Shown here: positions 1-12,325 of the stretch, piece after piece
Layout: each line of letters opens with the position of its first letter
How positions within the stretch are numbered: the stretch's first letter is position 1
NCBI RefSeq assembly: GCF_030272615.1
Contig: NC_081409.1
Span: 238,599,832 to 238,663,831 of the forward strand
DNA: 64,000 nt
Source of the DNA: Cryptomeria japonica
Lineage: Eukaryota > Streptophyta > Pinopsida > Cupressales > Cupressaceae
Direction: 5' to 3'
Made by a program: the position numbers and the translations under genes
The notes under the pieces: generated by a model
What the model saw: only the letters and a program-made list of their open reading frames with translations
Told to the model about the DNA's origin: nothing
Databases searched by the model: none

Positions 1-85
1 TTTTTGTCTTCCATTGGCCATTTCTCCTTTTAGGTTTTCTAATTGGCTTCTTAAGGATGTACAAGATCAACAAGTTAATATTGGT
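1..85. repeat. Host repeat, left part, cut by transposon insertion
   Basis: This 85-bp stretch matches 28011-28095 with only a couple of substitutions. At 28095 the sequence runs on directly into 'gctctcatagga', which in this locus is found only at 7031-7042. The 28-kb copy therefore looks like an uninterrupted version of the site into which the 86-7021 element inserted. No coding potential was seen. Confidence 0.75.
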
Positions 86-210
86 CACAATTCATTTGAT
101 TCGTTTGATTAAAATGTTTAACTCAAGCATATTTGTACAATGTTTCATATTGTTTGTGGCATCCATTGTATATGAACTTGTTTTTAATTTAATTTAATGT
201 TTACATGCAG

Positions 211-213
<3 letters not shown>

Positions 214-286
<73 letters not shown>
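214..286. repeat. (CA)n-(TA)n compound microsatellite
   Basis: About 26 CA units run directly into about 10 TA units, just upstream of the plus-strand transposon gene start at 305. Confidence 0.97.
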
Positions 287-304
287 TTCACATCGCATCT
301 AGAT

Positions 305-1904
305 ATGGCTTCTAGTGGTTCACAACATTTTTCTTCTGAGCAGAGTGTGCATCCTGATCCTCAGTAGACCTCATGTAGGTCTGAGACTCCTAAGAGTACT
401 CCTAAGAATTCAAAGACTGCTCGTACTCATACTATTTTGAGAATGCAGTCCTCTCTAGCACAGTTACAGTGGACTTTCAATAACACTCATGTGTTGGCCA
501 ATAGAGATAAATTAGAATGTATTAGAGATGAGCTGATGTGTATGATTGATCTTGCTCAATCATACAACCCATATGATGACCCTCACATTGATCATTTTTA
601 TAGGACTTTATCTCACACTATCTATGGCACGGTTAAATGGAAAACAATAGATAGAGATATTTTTGCAGTGAATGTGAAATCCATGTTCCCATTTTACATA
701 GAAATGGTTGTGGTTAGAGGATATCGGGTCACTAGATGTGAGGATCCTATTGTCGCACCATTCATATATCCTAGATGGTTGGTGACACATCATAGGTGGT
801 CGTGGAAGGATGAGCTACCACAGTATTTCTGCAAACAATTGTATGCAAAATTTCATCTAGGATATGATGTTTATTACACAAACTTTCCACGACATGCTGG
901 GTAGGGTAGGGGCAGATTTGCAGACAGTTTTAGACACCATGATACACAGCCCCCTAGTAAGAGGGCAATGGTGGGTCAGAACCTTTCGGTTTTTTTGAAA
1001 GGTTTGGATTTGGTCACAGGTTTTGTTGGTGATATGGCAGTTGAGTAGGCACACGTTGGCATGCATTCTAGCATTGCCAACATTGCTACTCGAGTTGATG
1101 AGATGACTTCTGATCATGTGGGGAGATATATGATGCATTCTCGTACTGCCCCTATTGTTGATGAGATAGATCCATTTTATGACCTATATATTCATTATGA
1201 GCTACCGTTGCCTACAGAGATCGTACGCTTACTGAAGGATTGTCTATGCCAAATGAGCTCCTATTTAGTGAGTGATCTTGTGGATGCTTATCAGGCTCTC
1301 TCTACATTACATGGGATCACTCCTCAGCAGCTACCTGAGTTCATTGGACAAGTACTTCAGAAATCTGTGACTAGTACCAGCCATGGTGGAGGAGATTCAA
1401 AGCATGGTAGTTCCAAGCAAGAGGATATTTCGATACCTCCTACAGCTCCTGAGACTACAGTGCATCCTACACCACAGACTCCAGGAGTTCAGCAATGACG
1501 TTTTTCATCTCTTCTTATGGATGACTTTATTGATCTAGATATTATGTCATTACACTCTTTGAAGATATCTGCCATTGGGCATGCATTCGAGGAGAGGAAT
1601 AAGGTAAGAATCTGGAAATTTTGATTTTAACTCAATTGTATATATAAAGTTTATATATATTCACTACCACTGACATATTTTTTTAATTTTAAATATATAT
1701 TACAGGAGATTATGATGGACGCAAGATATGGAGATTTGCAGGCACCTCGTGATCCTATTCATCAGGATACACAAGTAAATTTATATTTAAATTGATGTGT
1801 CTTATTTCTTTCCTTTTTTTTTTAACATGGAAATTGTGTACACAATGTAGGCCCCTGGAGTAGGCAACAAATCAGATTATGGATCGCAACAGGCCACGAC
1901 ATAG
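305..1904 (+). pseudogene. Transposon gene 1, unknown protein, three exons, stops in frame
   Basis: A single reading frame runs from the ATG at 305 through 1603, interrupted by in-frame stops near 365, 902, 1046 and 1496. Three are TAG and one TGA, most simply explained by C-to-T change of CAG and CGA codons. The frame ends at a good donor (aag|gtaagaa at 1604), resumes after 'tacag' at 1706, stops at a donor at 1775, and resumes after 'atgtag' at 1851 to a final TAG at 1902-1904. The predicted product is about 480 residues: an N-terminal Ser/Pro/Thr-rich tail, a central segment with many aromatic residues (about residues 45-195), and a Pro/Thr/Gln-rich C-terminus. I do not recognise the family. 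By position it is the accessory protein of the 86-7021 transposon, comparable in layout to the second genes of PIF/Harbinger or CACTA elements, but that is only analogy. Confidence 0.6.
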
Positions 1905-2245
1905 CTCATTATATTGTTATATACATGCTTGCTTCTTTTATTATGTATATCTGACATTTCTATTATACATGTTGTAGACATTTAGATATTATACATGAAC
2001 TATAGACATTGCATTTGTAGCCTTATTTTAGACATTATAGCTAGACATTTCATACATGTTACATGTTTATCTAGACATTTCATGTGTTACATGATTATAT
2101 CTACATTTCATGTGTTGTACATGTTTATTTTATGTGTTATAATGAGCTCTCACTCTGAATTAGGTGCACACTCTCACTCTCCTAATTCATCAACACCTTT
2201 CCTTAATATTTATAATTTATTATTTAGTGCATAATTTAGTCGAAA

Positions 2246-3142
2246 AAGGATGTCTTAAGGGGATGTCTTAAGGGGATCGCAATACATGCTAAATTAGTAT
2301 TCAATTTCTTTGAACTCATTATTATTGAATTTGTCTACTTAGTTGTTTTACGTGTTTATAGAAATTTCATAATTTTGAGTTACATGTTTATTTTATGTGT
2401 TACAATGTTCAAATTTCATGTGTTACATTTCAGTTAGATTGATATGCAAATCATTTCTACATTTCAGTTAGATTGATATACAAATGATATATAGTAGGTT
2501 TTATGGTTGGTATTGGTATTGGTTGTATGGATCATTTTAGTAGGTTGTGGAAATATTATTAACAATATTACATGTTGTGTTTGTTGTAATACTTGAACTT
2601 TAATATAAAAATCAATGAAAAATCAAAATGTATTTTCTAAATCAAGTAATATAAATAATCACTAATAAATATGAATAATGCAATTATGACTAGTTCCTTC
2701 TTCTTAATCAAGAAATATAAATAATTGCTAATAATTTCTTAATCAAGCAATATAAATAATTACTAATAATCTAATTCAAGTAATATAAATGATCACTAAT
2801 AATATAATGTAACAAAGAAAGGAATTTATGTGTGTGAACTCGTGAAAAATTGAATAACAATGTATATATATAATTTAGCATACTTAGTTCATAAGGGAAT
2901 CTAAAATTAGGACTTATTAGGATGTCTTAAGGGGATGACCAAAGAGAGTGTCTTAAGGGGATGTATAACATAAAGAATACATTTAAAAGCTTTTCAACCT
3001 AGCATGCATATGTAACAATTTATATAATTTAGCATACTTCACATAAGGGGATCTAAACTTAGGACCTATTAAGATGTCTTAAGGGGATGTCCAAAGGGGA
3101 TATCTTAAGGGGATTCCAAAGCGCATGTCTGAAGGGGATGTA
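2246..3142. repeat. Interspersed 'gatgtcttaagggg' repeats in three clusters
   Basis: The core 'tcttaagggg' or a near variant occurs in three clusters, around 2246-2280, 2917-2963 and 3050-3142, seven or more times in one orientation. The core contains the palindrome CTTAAG. The clusters sit between the two convergent transposon genes. Confidence 0.7.
2641..2812. repeat. Degenerate AT-rich tandem repeat, about 40-50 bp unit
   Basis: The pattern 'aatataaataat' followed by a variant of 'cactaataat' and a 'aatcaag' spacer recurs about four times. It is non-coding. Confidence 0.6.
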
Positions 3143-3416
3143 TATGACATGTAAAAGCACATGTATGTATGTAATTGAAGAATACATAAAATCATAAATA
3201 TAAAAGCATTTCAACCTTGAGCATGCATAACAATATATGAAAACCATTATTCACCATGTCAAAAAAAAAAACTAGATATGATCCAATATTAAAAAATCAT
3301 CTCTAAGTTTTAATATGGTCCAAAAATATATATATCCAGTCCTAGTTCAAATTAAACATGAGTTCAAACTCTAGTTCAAATATAAAAGTATGAGCTACAA
3401 AAACAAGTTAGATAGC

Positions 3417-6400
3417 CTAAGTTAGCTCCTGATACATATAGTCTGGATCCTCTCTATCTTTTATTATCTCCAAAAAAAATTCATTTTCTCCAAAAGGTAA
3501 CCTCCACTTTTGGTTGCCACATCCTTTTTCTGGCAATGTCTCAAATTGCAGCTTTGTCGCTATAACCAAGTGACTATAATGTAGAACTATTTTTTCAAAC
3601 ATGTATTCAATAAATTGAACACCATTTTTGTTTATCTTAGTTTGTTGATAATAGGTGCCTTCTATAACAACTAAACCAGTTGGATATGACTGTCCATCAC
3701 CGTCTACAGTTACTTCTGGCAATTTGAATTTTGCTTTCGTGCATCTTAGTAGATAATAATCTACACCTTCCACATTGTCAGGATCCGCAACCACAGCAAA
3801 AATATCACCTACATGTATGTGCATCCAGATGACACCATATAAATTTAAAACAAAAGTAAGACATGTATCTATAAAACTTGAACATGTCACTACATGATCT
3901 GAATTAAAACTAAATAAAAGAACATGTATGCACGCACGCACTTAAAATGATTAAATCAAAAACATGTCCATAATCAGCTGAATATATAGGATCATGAATG
4001 TCTATGTCATTTTCATCATCTTCATAAGGAGGCATTATGATTAACTCTTTCATATCCCATTGTGAGACATGTCCATTTGCAATATTCTCAAATTTACTCA
4101 TTGGATGGTCCTCAACACAGTCAGCACAAAAGCATGTTTTTTCTCTTACTTGAATCAATGGAGGCTTGTGGTGTCCTATAGTCATCACTTGATGTAAACT
4201 TCTAATACCAACAATTGTTTGACAATTGTAAGGATTAGATCGATCAATACCTGTTACAAATATGAAATGAAATTCACACATTTTAAGATCAACTACTTTA
4301 GGATAAAAGTGAAATGCAGAGCTGGTGAAATTTTTTAAGAATTCTTGAGAACAAAAATATTTTACCTTTCACTTCCCAAAAATAACGTTTGTTATATGGC
4401 GTGTCCCAACTAGCAAAATGGCTTTGACACCATTCAACAATTTTGTTTGCATTCTCTATTCTATTACCTACATAAAATAGCTTAGAGATATTGTTATGTG
4501 CACTTATTTTTAAATGAAATTATATTAAGAAATAGATAAAAACAGATTGAAAACAAAATTAACAGTACCTGCAAGTTCATGTTGGTGAAGTGCGCGCTTC
4601 ACACATGCTCCTTCTCCATCGTGCTCTCCTTTTCCATGTCCACTTTCAAAGAAGCTCCATAGAAACTTAACATTATGTCTAGCATGTTGCATGGATAGGC
4701 AATTAAAGGCTTTTGCAAATTTAAATTGTCCTCCTCCATAAAGTTGTATGTCGTGTACATGTACAATTGAACTTTTAAAATAAAATTTATCAAATTGAAA
4801 TCAAATAAAAATTTAAATATAAATAAAAATGAATTGAAACTTATGTACTCACCTACACAACCATCTGACCAAATCCAGTGTTGTGTAACATTTATCCCAC
4901 GATCTACATAGCTCCTATCATGAACCTTATCATCGCTGATATAGAAATGACCCTCCTTGATGATAATGCGTTCATTTGGATCAGTACGGTTTTTCTACCC
5001 CATCCACATCAAATTGTGCATGTCTATAGGTCACTTGCACAAATATTGCAACTTGATCAGAATGATAATATTGAGCTTGAATCTGTGATATTGGGGCAAA
5101 TGTATAGTTCTAGAATAAATCTACAATTGAAAGAATACAACTAGGTGAAAAACAATTTTTGGAATCACGAAATTGTTTAGCTTGCCATCGTGCACCATGA
5201 CAATGTTGGATATGTGGATAAATCATAATACAAAATCTATTCATAAATTCAAGGTAGGGCAATTCACTCTCCTTCAATGCAATTTTTTTGGATTCATCTC
5301 CTGCCTTAATTCGATATGTCTCATATCGAAATCTCTTCCACAAAACTGGCATTGAAACATCAATATTCTGAATTTGTAATGAAAATTTTTGCAAATCTTC
5401 ACAATCAATGCATGTACTTTTTATACACTGTACATTGAAGTCATCTAAATCTTTTGATTTATCACATAAAATTGATTTCATAAATTGTGTCATACTTCTA
5501 GGGATGGCCATATCTAGATTAAGTACTGCCATAGTTGTTTTATATGACTCTAAGTATAGATTAAACTCAACATGATTTCGACAACAACAAGTTTCGTGTA
5601 CCTTATTTATGCGTACAAAGAAAGGGTGCAACCTCTCAAACATTCTCTGACATATTTTCAATCTGAAAATTCTTCCTTGAATGCTTCAAATAGTTCACTT
5701 TGTCTTTTATCTACAAAATGTTTAGGATCTGAAATCTTCGTACCAATGTCTTCATCTTTCATATGTATAGTGTCCCTTCTATTGGAAGAAACATGGGAGT
5801 GGTTGGTCCAATATTCGATGACCAGTCTTCTTATATCTTTAGAAATTATGTCTTTTCGAGGAAGTCTACAAATATTTGCCCAATTCATTTGAATGTTTTC
5901 ATCTAACATGTTTCTCCTCCTAATATATCTTTGAACAATTTTTCTAGATATATGCGCTAATTCAGAAATTATTGCAACTTGTCTTTTATGTGACAACCTC
6001 TTACTAGAAATCGTAGTCATCAACACTCTATGTGCAACACTTGAATCAACTCCTCGACTTGTGGTATCAATAAGGTTCAATGCATCTTGCAAGTTTTCAA
6101 CTATTGTTTCTTTTACATGACCTCCTGAGATTTTGCTATTATCGACACCCAACAACTCCAAAACAAGAGTCATTTCTCTTTTCCTGAATGACTTTACAAG
6201 TAATTGTGCTCTCCCAACCATAGATTTTTTTTCAAAATACTCCTCCCACATGTTTTTGAAATGCAATTTAATTTTTCTCTCAGGGACCATGTGTTCATAT
6301 GAAATTTGACTAAAAAGAGAATCCTCATTCATCTCCATCAAATTTCTCATGACAGAAGAAAAATTTGTACCTTGACTAGTTTTAATTTCTTCCGCTACTT

Positions 6401-6536
6401 CAGTTGCATCATCTTCAACATCAACAGGATCTTCCTCAACATCAATAGGTTGCTCTTGATATGTTTTGTATGACCTTTCTTTGAATCATCCCTTATACAA
6501 TCATATTTTTTTGTTCTATTTCTTTTATTCCCCATT
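3417..6536 (-). pseudogene. Transposase-like gene with HGKG..DG motif, five exons, frameshifted
   Basis: Read on the minus strand from the ATG at 6536. Exon 1 runs to 4853 and carries frameshifts near 6480, 5660 and 4980 and a stop near 5105. Exons 2 to 5 are about 4730-4569, 4467-4366, 4250 to about 3940, and 3808-3417, most with GT/AG borders. Visible motifs in order: a Cys-rich CCCRNHVE block (about 5575), HCHGARWQAKQF (about 5190), an I-V-D position followed by NYT (about 5115), YHSDQVAIFVQVTYRH (about 5060), WSDGC (about 4865), then across the intron GQFKFAKAF and FFESGHGKGEHDGEGACVKR (about 4640-4580). Exon 4 has a CFCADC pair. I recall WSDG and HGKG-x-x-DG-x-G-x-x-x-KR blocks from uncharacterised transposase-like proteins in plants and animals; the conserved D, D and E/D would suit a DDE nuclease. 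It is presumably the transposase of the 86-7021 element. The exact superfamily name is uncertain. Confidence 0.7.
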
Positions 6537-7013
6537 ACACAAAGTATTGAAATTTGCTTTCCTAAAATCACAAGTGAATACTCCTTAAGAAAAAAATCAA
6601 CTCCTTTGCAAAAAATCACCTCCTCAATAAAAAATCACCTCCTTCAAAAAAATTGCCTCCTCCCCTGAAAAAAATCAACTTCCTAGAAAAAAAATTGAAG
6701 ATTTTATGAATTGTTTTTTGTTTTTTGTTTTTAAAAAATTAAAAAACCACCTCATTAATATATGAGGGAAAGGGTGGGGAAGCGAGTGGTTTCTTCCCCA
6801 CGCGACCACTCACAGAGGGTCCCGCTGCTTGGGGGACTCGATCAAGGCTACCTATGTGGCATCCAACATGGCAGCCTACTCAACAAAACCCCCCCAATTT
6901 GCAGAACTTTCAAGTTCTGCTAAGAATTTGACCATCAATTTTTATTTTATTTTTAAACTAAAAATACCCTTTTCGAGAGCTCGAAGTGAGGAACACTGAC
7001 ATATAATTTTTAT
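6537..7013. other. 5' flank of transposase gene, hairpin-rich
   Basis: Presumed promoter side and right end of the transposon. It contains short inverted repeats: 'gtggggaa'/'ttccccac' near 6774-6802, and 'gcagaactt'/'aagttctgc' near 6901-6920. Poly-A-rich tracts lie at 6600-6740. No coding sequence was seen. Confidence 0.5.
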
Positions 7014-7035
7014 AGAGCACCAATATTGGTGCTCT
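7014..7035. repeat. Perfect 22-bp palindrome at right transposon junction
   Basis: The sequence reads the same on both strands, centred on AATATT. It combines the last 8 bases of the element, the 9-bp flanking duplication and 5 bases of host flank. Confidence 0.9.
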
Positions 7036-7045
7036 CATAGGAACG

Positions 7046-9702
7046 TTGACAGCCCAAATAAAAACAATCTTAACAACTGGTGAAAAAACCTCATGCAAGT
7101 CAATACCATCTTTCTAAGAATATCCTTTTTCTACCAGACGTGCCTTGTACCTTATGGCTTTATCATCAACACCATTCTTCAATTTGTAGACCCACTTACA
7201 ACCTACAACTTTCTTTCCCTTTGGAAGTTCTACCAAGTCCGATGTCTTATTCTTCTCCAAGGCATCCATTTATTCTTTCATTGTTGTCTTCCATTTAGCA
7301 TTTTCAATGTCATTCATTGCTTCCTGATAACAACTTTGTTTCCCATCATTAGAAATTAAAGCAACAGATGAAATAAAATCATCATACCTTTTAGGAGGAT
7401 TTTTTACTCATTTAGATCTCCTTAGAAATGGTTGTGGTGTTTCCACACTTTCCTGTATGTCTTCCTAAAAAAACCTTCACCTTCAGAGAGTTCTTATGGT
7501 ATTTTCTTACCTGCAGGTGATTGAATTTCCAATTGCACTTGTTGATGATGTGGTACTTGTTCCTATTCCAAATCAACTTCTACAATATCTGATTTTGTTA
7601 GAGAAGATTCATCAAACACTACACCTCTGCTAATGATGATTTTATGGGTAGTAGGATCCCACAATCTATATCCCTTAACTACATCACCATAACCAACAAA
7701 GGAGTATTTCTTCGATTTGGGGTCTAATTTAGAACATTGATCCTTAGAAACAAGAGCATAAGCATCACAACCAAAAAAAATCAGATTTGAATAATCACAA
7801 GAACGACCTGTATGTAGCTCTTCAAGAATCTTAGAATCAATTGCAACTAATGGTGAACAGTTTACCAAATATTATGTTGTATTAACTGCTTCTTCTCACA
7901 ACTCTTGATGCAATTTGGAATTACGGAGCATGCTCCTTTCTCTCTCTAGAAGAGTCCTATTCATGTGTTCAGCAACACCATTTTGCTGAGAAGTCAAAAC
8001 TATGGTTTTATGCCTCACGATCTCGGCTTCCTTACAAATTTTTTTAAAATCCAAAGATATGAACTCACCTCCATTATCTATTCTTAAACATTTGATTGAT
8101 CTGCCAATACTCTTTTCAACCATAACTCTAAACTACTTAAATACACTAAACACATTAGGTTTACTTTTAAGAAAATAGACCCACACTTTCCTAGAGTAGT
8201 CATCTATAAATGTTAGAAAATATGATTCTCCTCCAAAAGAAACAGTAGGGGATGGACCTAAAACATCTGAATGGATGTAGTCTAAAACACCTTTACTTAT
8301 GTGACTACCTGATTTAAAATTTTGTCTACATTGCTTTTGAAAGACACAATGCTTGCAAAAATTGAAATTCAAAGTTTTTAAATTTGGAAGTAACTTACAG
8401 TTTACCAGTACCTTTAGCCCTTTCTCGCTCATATGACCCATTCATTGATGCCATAAATAAGTAGATTTTTCTGATTCCTTAGATACCACAGTTGCCCCAT
8501 TTATCTTAGTATTTCCTTCTAGCTTATAAAGTTTTCCAACTTTTTTAGCCTTCATAACCACTAAAATGCCCTTTGACACTTTAAGTACTCCACCTTGACA
8601 AGAGAATTTATAACCACGAGAATCCAAAACACCCAAGGAAATTAAATTCTTTTATAATTTTGGTACATGTTTTACCTCTATTAATGTCTTTACAACACCA
8701 TGAAACATCTTAATTCTAATACTCCCAATCCAAACAGTCTTACAAGAAGCATTATTTCCCATAAGAACAACACCACCATTAATAGATTGGTAAGTAGAAA
8801 ACCAATTCCTATGTGGACACGTGATCAGAAGTACCAGAATCAAATATCCATTCATCTTGATGTTGTAAGACATTACAAAAAAATAATACTTCACTAACCA
8901 TACCTGAACCTGTCTCAAGAGATTTTTCTTCCTCTTTGGATCCATCATCATCCTCTTTCCTCTTCCAACAATCTTTCTTGAGATGTCCTAATTTACCGCA
9001 ATACCAACATTTTCCCTTACCCTTTTTGCCTCTTGACTTGGAACTGGATGTACCTCTCGAATTTTCCCCTTTTTCAATGGATCAACCTCTAGCCACCATT
9101 GCTTCCGGTGTGTAAGTTTATTTATTATAATTCCTACGCACCTCTTCAGACAACAAAGCTCCCACAATAGAATCAAATTCAAGGGTTTCAATTGTGTTAA
9201 AGCTAATAGAAGTGACTAAATGATTCCAAGATTCAGGCAAAGAACACAACAGTGTTACTGTCTTGTCTTCATCTTTGATTTTTGCATCCAAACTACCTTA
9301 TTGACAAATTAGAGTACTGGAAACATTTAAGTGATCAAGAATTTGTATACCTTCCTTCATTCTCAGAGTATACAATTGCCTCTTCAAGTAGATATTATTT
9401 GTCAAAGATTTTGTCATGTAAAGACTCTCCATTATGTTCCATAAGCATGTTGTTGTTTCCTCTTCAACAATATTGAAAAGAAACTCATTTGCCAAACACA
9501 ACCAAATTGTGCTAAGAGCTCTCATATCCAAATCTTCCTAGTCCTCATTAGACATATATGTAGGTTTCTTTTTTTTTCCTTCCAATGCTTTGTGCAAACC
9601 TTATTGCACTAACAAATCATGCATTTTAAGTTTCCAAAGCTCAAAATTATTCTTTCCATTAAATTTATCCACCTCGAATCTTGTATTTGAAACCTTCGCC
9701 AT
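7046..9702 (-). pseudogene. Ty1/copia gag-pol, decayed and 3' truncated
   Basis: The start ATG is at 9702 (minus strand). Gag is followed by a CCHC zinc knuckle, CWYCGKLGHLKKDCW, at about 9009-8966. A protease-like DSGTSDH lies near 8850. The GAG-pre-integrase block (YLWHQ, then a stop, then MGHMSEKGL) is near 8450. The integrase core shows HSDVLGP, IDNGGEF and NGVAEHMNRT, so the D, D and E positions are all present (about 8270-7950). The RT N-terminus lies below about 7560, with a match to the KARLV and FSPVVK region near 7130-7060. Many in-frame stops (for example near 9610, 9295, 8650, 8440, 8130 and 7890) make it non-functional. This is a plant copia lineage; I cannot assign the clade. 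Confidence 0.92.
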
Positions 9703-9755
9703 TTGATGCTACAGAATCAACACCAAATTCTAACATAGTTGCTGCAAAACAAATT

Positions 9756-9767
9756 GCTCTAATACCA
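9756..9767 (-). promoter_or_regulatory. Copia primer binding site
   Basis: On the minus strand this reads TGGTATTAGAGC, one base from the TGGTATCAGAGC that is complementary to initiator-Met tRNA and typical of plant copia elements. It lies two bases from the LTR edge. Confidence 0.85.
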
Positions 9768-9769
9768 CT

Positions 9770-9866
9770 TGTTATGAATGCGGAAGCATTAGCCCAAAAA
9801 CAATAAAATTACAACACAAATTAGATGCAAAGAAGTAGTGAAAGATAAAGAAGAATAATAGAACAC
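9770..9866 (-). repeat. Partial copia 5' LTR
   Basis: On the plus strand it starts TGTTATGAATGCGG. It matches 17971-18060, apart from a 23-bp stretch missing there, up to 'agaataatagaaca', then diverges, so only the U5 end of the LTR is kept. Confidence 0.75.
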
Positions 9867-10199
9867 GTGACCACTATACAATTTTGACACTATTTTGGGG
9901 TTTCTTAATATTATAAAGATGGATGAAAGTAAAAAAAACTAACCAAACCCTTAGAAAAATCACCATGACCACTTATTTTAGGATTCAAATATAAGGATGA
10001 AAACCCATGAATCTGAGGAAGTTAAGAGGTGAATACCCTATAGATGTCACATTGGAGGATGAAATCTCTATGGGTAACAAATAAGATTTACACAAAGGCC
10101 ACATTTTAGTTTTCATGGTGGTTTACAATTGTGACAATAAATCTACATAACACTTAGAATTGTCATGAGTTTAATTTTTTTTATTGTGGTCACCATACT
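9867..10199. other. AT-rich spacer
   Basis: Nothing recognisable was seen between the copia LTR fragment and the dispersed repeat. Confidence 0.5.
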
Positions 10200-12325
10200 A
10201 GTGATAACTAGACATTGTAATATCATACAATTTTGTTTCTTCTTATGAGTAATCTAGAATCAAATTCCCCTATAGTCAAGGTATATTTTATTAAAAATAT
10301 TGTATACATTATATTTTAGCTATGATCACAACATTTTGAGTTTTGTTTGTAAATGTAAGAATGTAGAGAAAGCATTGTGGGTATGCTATTATTCATGTGA
10401 ATGTAATGCAAAACTTATGGGTTTACTAGAGCTAAATAAATTGGGTTAGGGTTTTCTACTTTACGGTTAAGTAATAAATGTCAAATATTAATAATGAATC
10501 ATGAGAATTGCTATGACACCTTTATATGATTCAGTGTATGTAATGTCTCTTCACTTGTTTACATATTTCTGAGTTAACCTTATGGGTAAGTATTAAAGTG
10601 ATTTAGGGTTTAAAAATAGTTCCCATTTAAAAAATTTTGTCTATTAAAATTATTTACCCTAAATCAAAACTAGTTTTCCTACCAACCAATGAACCATGGG
10701 ATTCTTAAAATGACTAATGTCTTGTGGAACAAGCTCTTTAAGATTCAACAATAATTAGAACAAAGATGATAAAAACCTCTCCAACCCATTTCTTGCAATA
10801 AAAAAATGCACTCCTATAATAGAAGCACCAAGTCCAATCAAGTTATATATCATTACCTATAATACTAAATATAAAAAACCTTCCACTAAAGATAAAATAA
10901 TTAGTTCATTTCTCAAATTTCATAAATATTAAGCGTGCTTGAGGTACAACTACAAAATAGAATCAAGATGATTATATCAAGATTCTGAAGAAAAATATAT
11001 TTCCAAGTGAAACATAACAAACACATTATATCAATCTCCCAAAGTAAAATCTACTTCTAGCTTAAAAAAGGGAAGAGGGGATTGTCAATATTTGAAGAGT
11101 ACTAAGGTATATCAAAAGATTTCAAAGTTGCATTATCTTTTGATAGGTACTTATAATTTCAAAGAGACCTCTATAACTACATAAGTAATTAGGAAAGGAA
11201 GACGAAGGTTTGAAGTTGAAATGGGTTTCTAAGTAGTAGATTAGTAGGCATGGGATGAGAAAGGATTCTCATAGACAAAAGAACAATTAAAAAAACACCT
11301 CCTCAAAAATCCATCAAATGTAATACAACACTAGAAAAGTTAGTTCCTAAAAAATATTAGGAAGAACCTCCTTCTATTCATAAATAGAATAAGGCCTCAC
11401 ATTTAAAAAAAAGAGAAGATAACAACAAATATAAGATTTGAAGACAAAAACAAATGTTTCTCATACAACGAGTCTTGGGTACCAGGCCACAATGCCAAAG
11501 AAAAGAAGAGCTAAAATTAAATGAAGAATCTAATGAAGTCCAAGAAAGAATGTGATGGATACCTCTAAGCCACTAGAGCTAAGTAAGTAGATATTTATTT
11601 TACTTCAAACTAGTGTGCTTCCAACAAAATAGTGGTGAATTCAAAAAAAGAAGTGCATTTGATGAGTTTACTATGTCTTATGAAAATAAATAAAACATTT
11701 ATTTTATTTATTTATGTCTCTCGTGCACAATTAAATAATTATTCAATTATTTAATTTTATTTTTTTCTTCAACTCTCACTCACTTTCAGTTCAACTAATC
11801 AATCAATCTTGGCTAACTCCTTTTAATAAGCTACATCCCTAATTAGCTCAATCATCCTCTTCCCAACAAATCTTAACCATTGATCATAAAATCTTCTCCT
11901 CATATCTCCACTATTGATAATATCAAAAAACCTATAAAAATGACCCTAATTATCTATCATTCCTAACAACAATCTTTCAGCTTTCTTCTAGCCACATTGT
12001 CTAGATAGTACTTAAGATCATTTCTGAGAGGAACGATACTTTCAAGCTTAGAAAGTGAGAAGAGAAATGGAGGCCAATGAAAATTCTTGCTTCATTAAGG
12101 TATAATTGTTTTGATTTAAGTTTTCTTTCATTTAGACTCTATATTGTTGTGATTTGGAGGCTTTTGTGGTTAAGCTTGGTATTGACTCACAATGTTTAAA
12201 TCTCTTGGTCATACAATATGCACCTTAGCTTATAGGGATTTCATGACACTTAATTCTAAGAGGCTAGCTATCTTTTCCTCCTTCACATACCTTGATTAAG
12301 ATGGAGTTTTTCCCTACATTTTTCT
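10200..12325. repeat. 2.1-kb dispersed repeat, copy 1 (uninterrupted)
   Basis: Matches 55409-58984 in the same orientation at roughly 90% or better by eye, starting at 'agtgataactagacattg' and ending just after 'tttttccctacatttttct'. Copy 2 has an extra 1.43-kb LTR; this copy shows the empty site ('cacaattaaataatt', near 11720). No terminal repeats, target duplication or coding frame were found, so it may be a non-autonomous element or a segmental duplication. Confidence 0.85.

Larger units (their letters stand above)
1905..3416. other. AT-rich spacer between convergent transposon genes
   Basis: No coding exon was found. The stretch holds short-range repeats (annotated separately) and is otherwise AT-rich. 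It is the 3' flank of both transposon genes, so poly(A) signals for both should lie here. Confidence 0.6.
86..7021. mobile_element. Two-gene DNA transposon with 9-bp flanking duplication
   Basis: The segment is bracketed by the 9-bp direct repeat 'aatattggt' (77-85 and 7022-7030), and the related locus at 28095 lacks it. It holds two convergent intron-containing genes, an unknown one on the plus strand (305-1904) and a transposase-like one on the minus strand (6536-3417), with a repeat-rich AT stretch between their 3' ends. I could not find convincing terminal inverted repeats: the left end starts 'cacaattcat' and the right end read inward starts 'ggtgctctat'. A 9-bp duplication would fit several cut-and-paste superfamilies, so the superfamily is not assigned. 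Both genes carry stops, so this copy is probably dead. Confidence 0.6.
7046..9866 (-). mobile_element. Truncated Ty1/copia retrotransposon, reverse orientation
   Basis: On the minus strand the order is partial LTR, PBS, gag with zinc knuckle, protease, integrase and the start of reverse transcriptase, which is the Ty1/copia order. The element ends abruptly within the N-terminal part of RT near 7046, so the rest of RT, RNase H and the 3' LTR are missing. The LTR is related to the remnant at 17971-18400. Confidence 0.9.

Noticed and set aside
2246-3142. CRISPR-like array
   Set aside because: Eukaryotic context, irregular spacing, degenerate units and no cas genes. The same applies to the palindrome arrays at 28331 and 39353.
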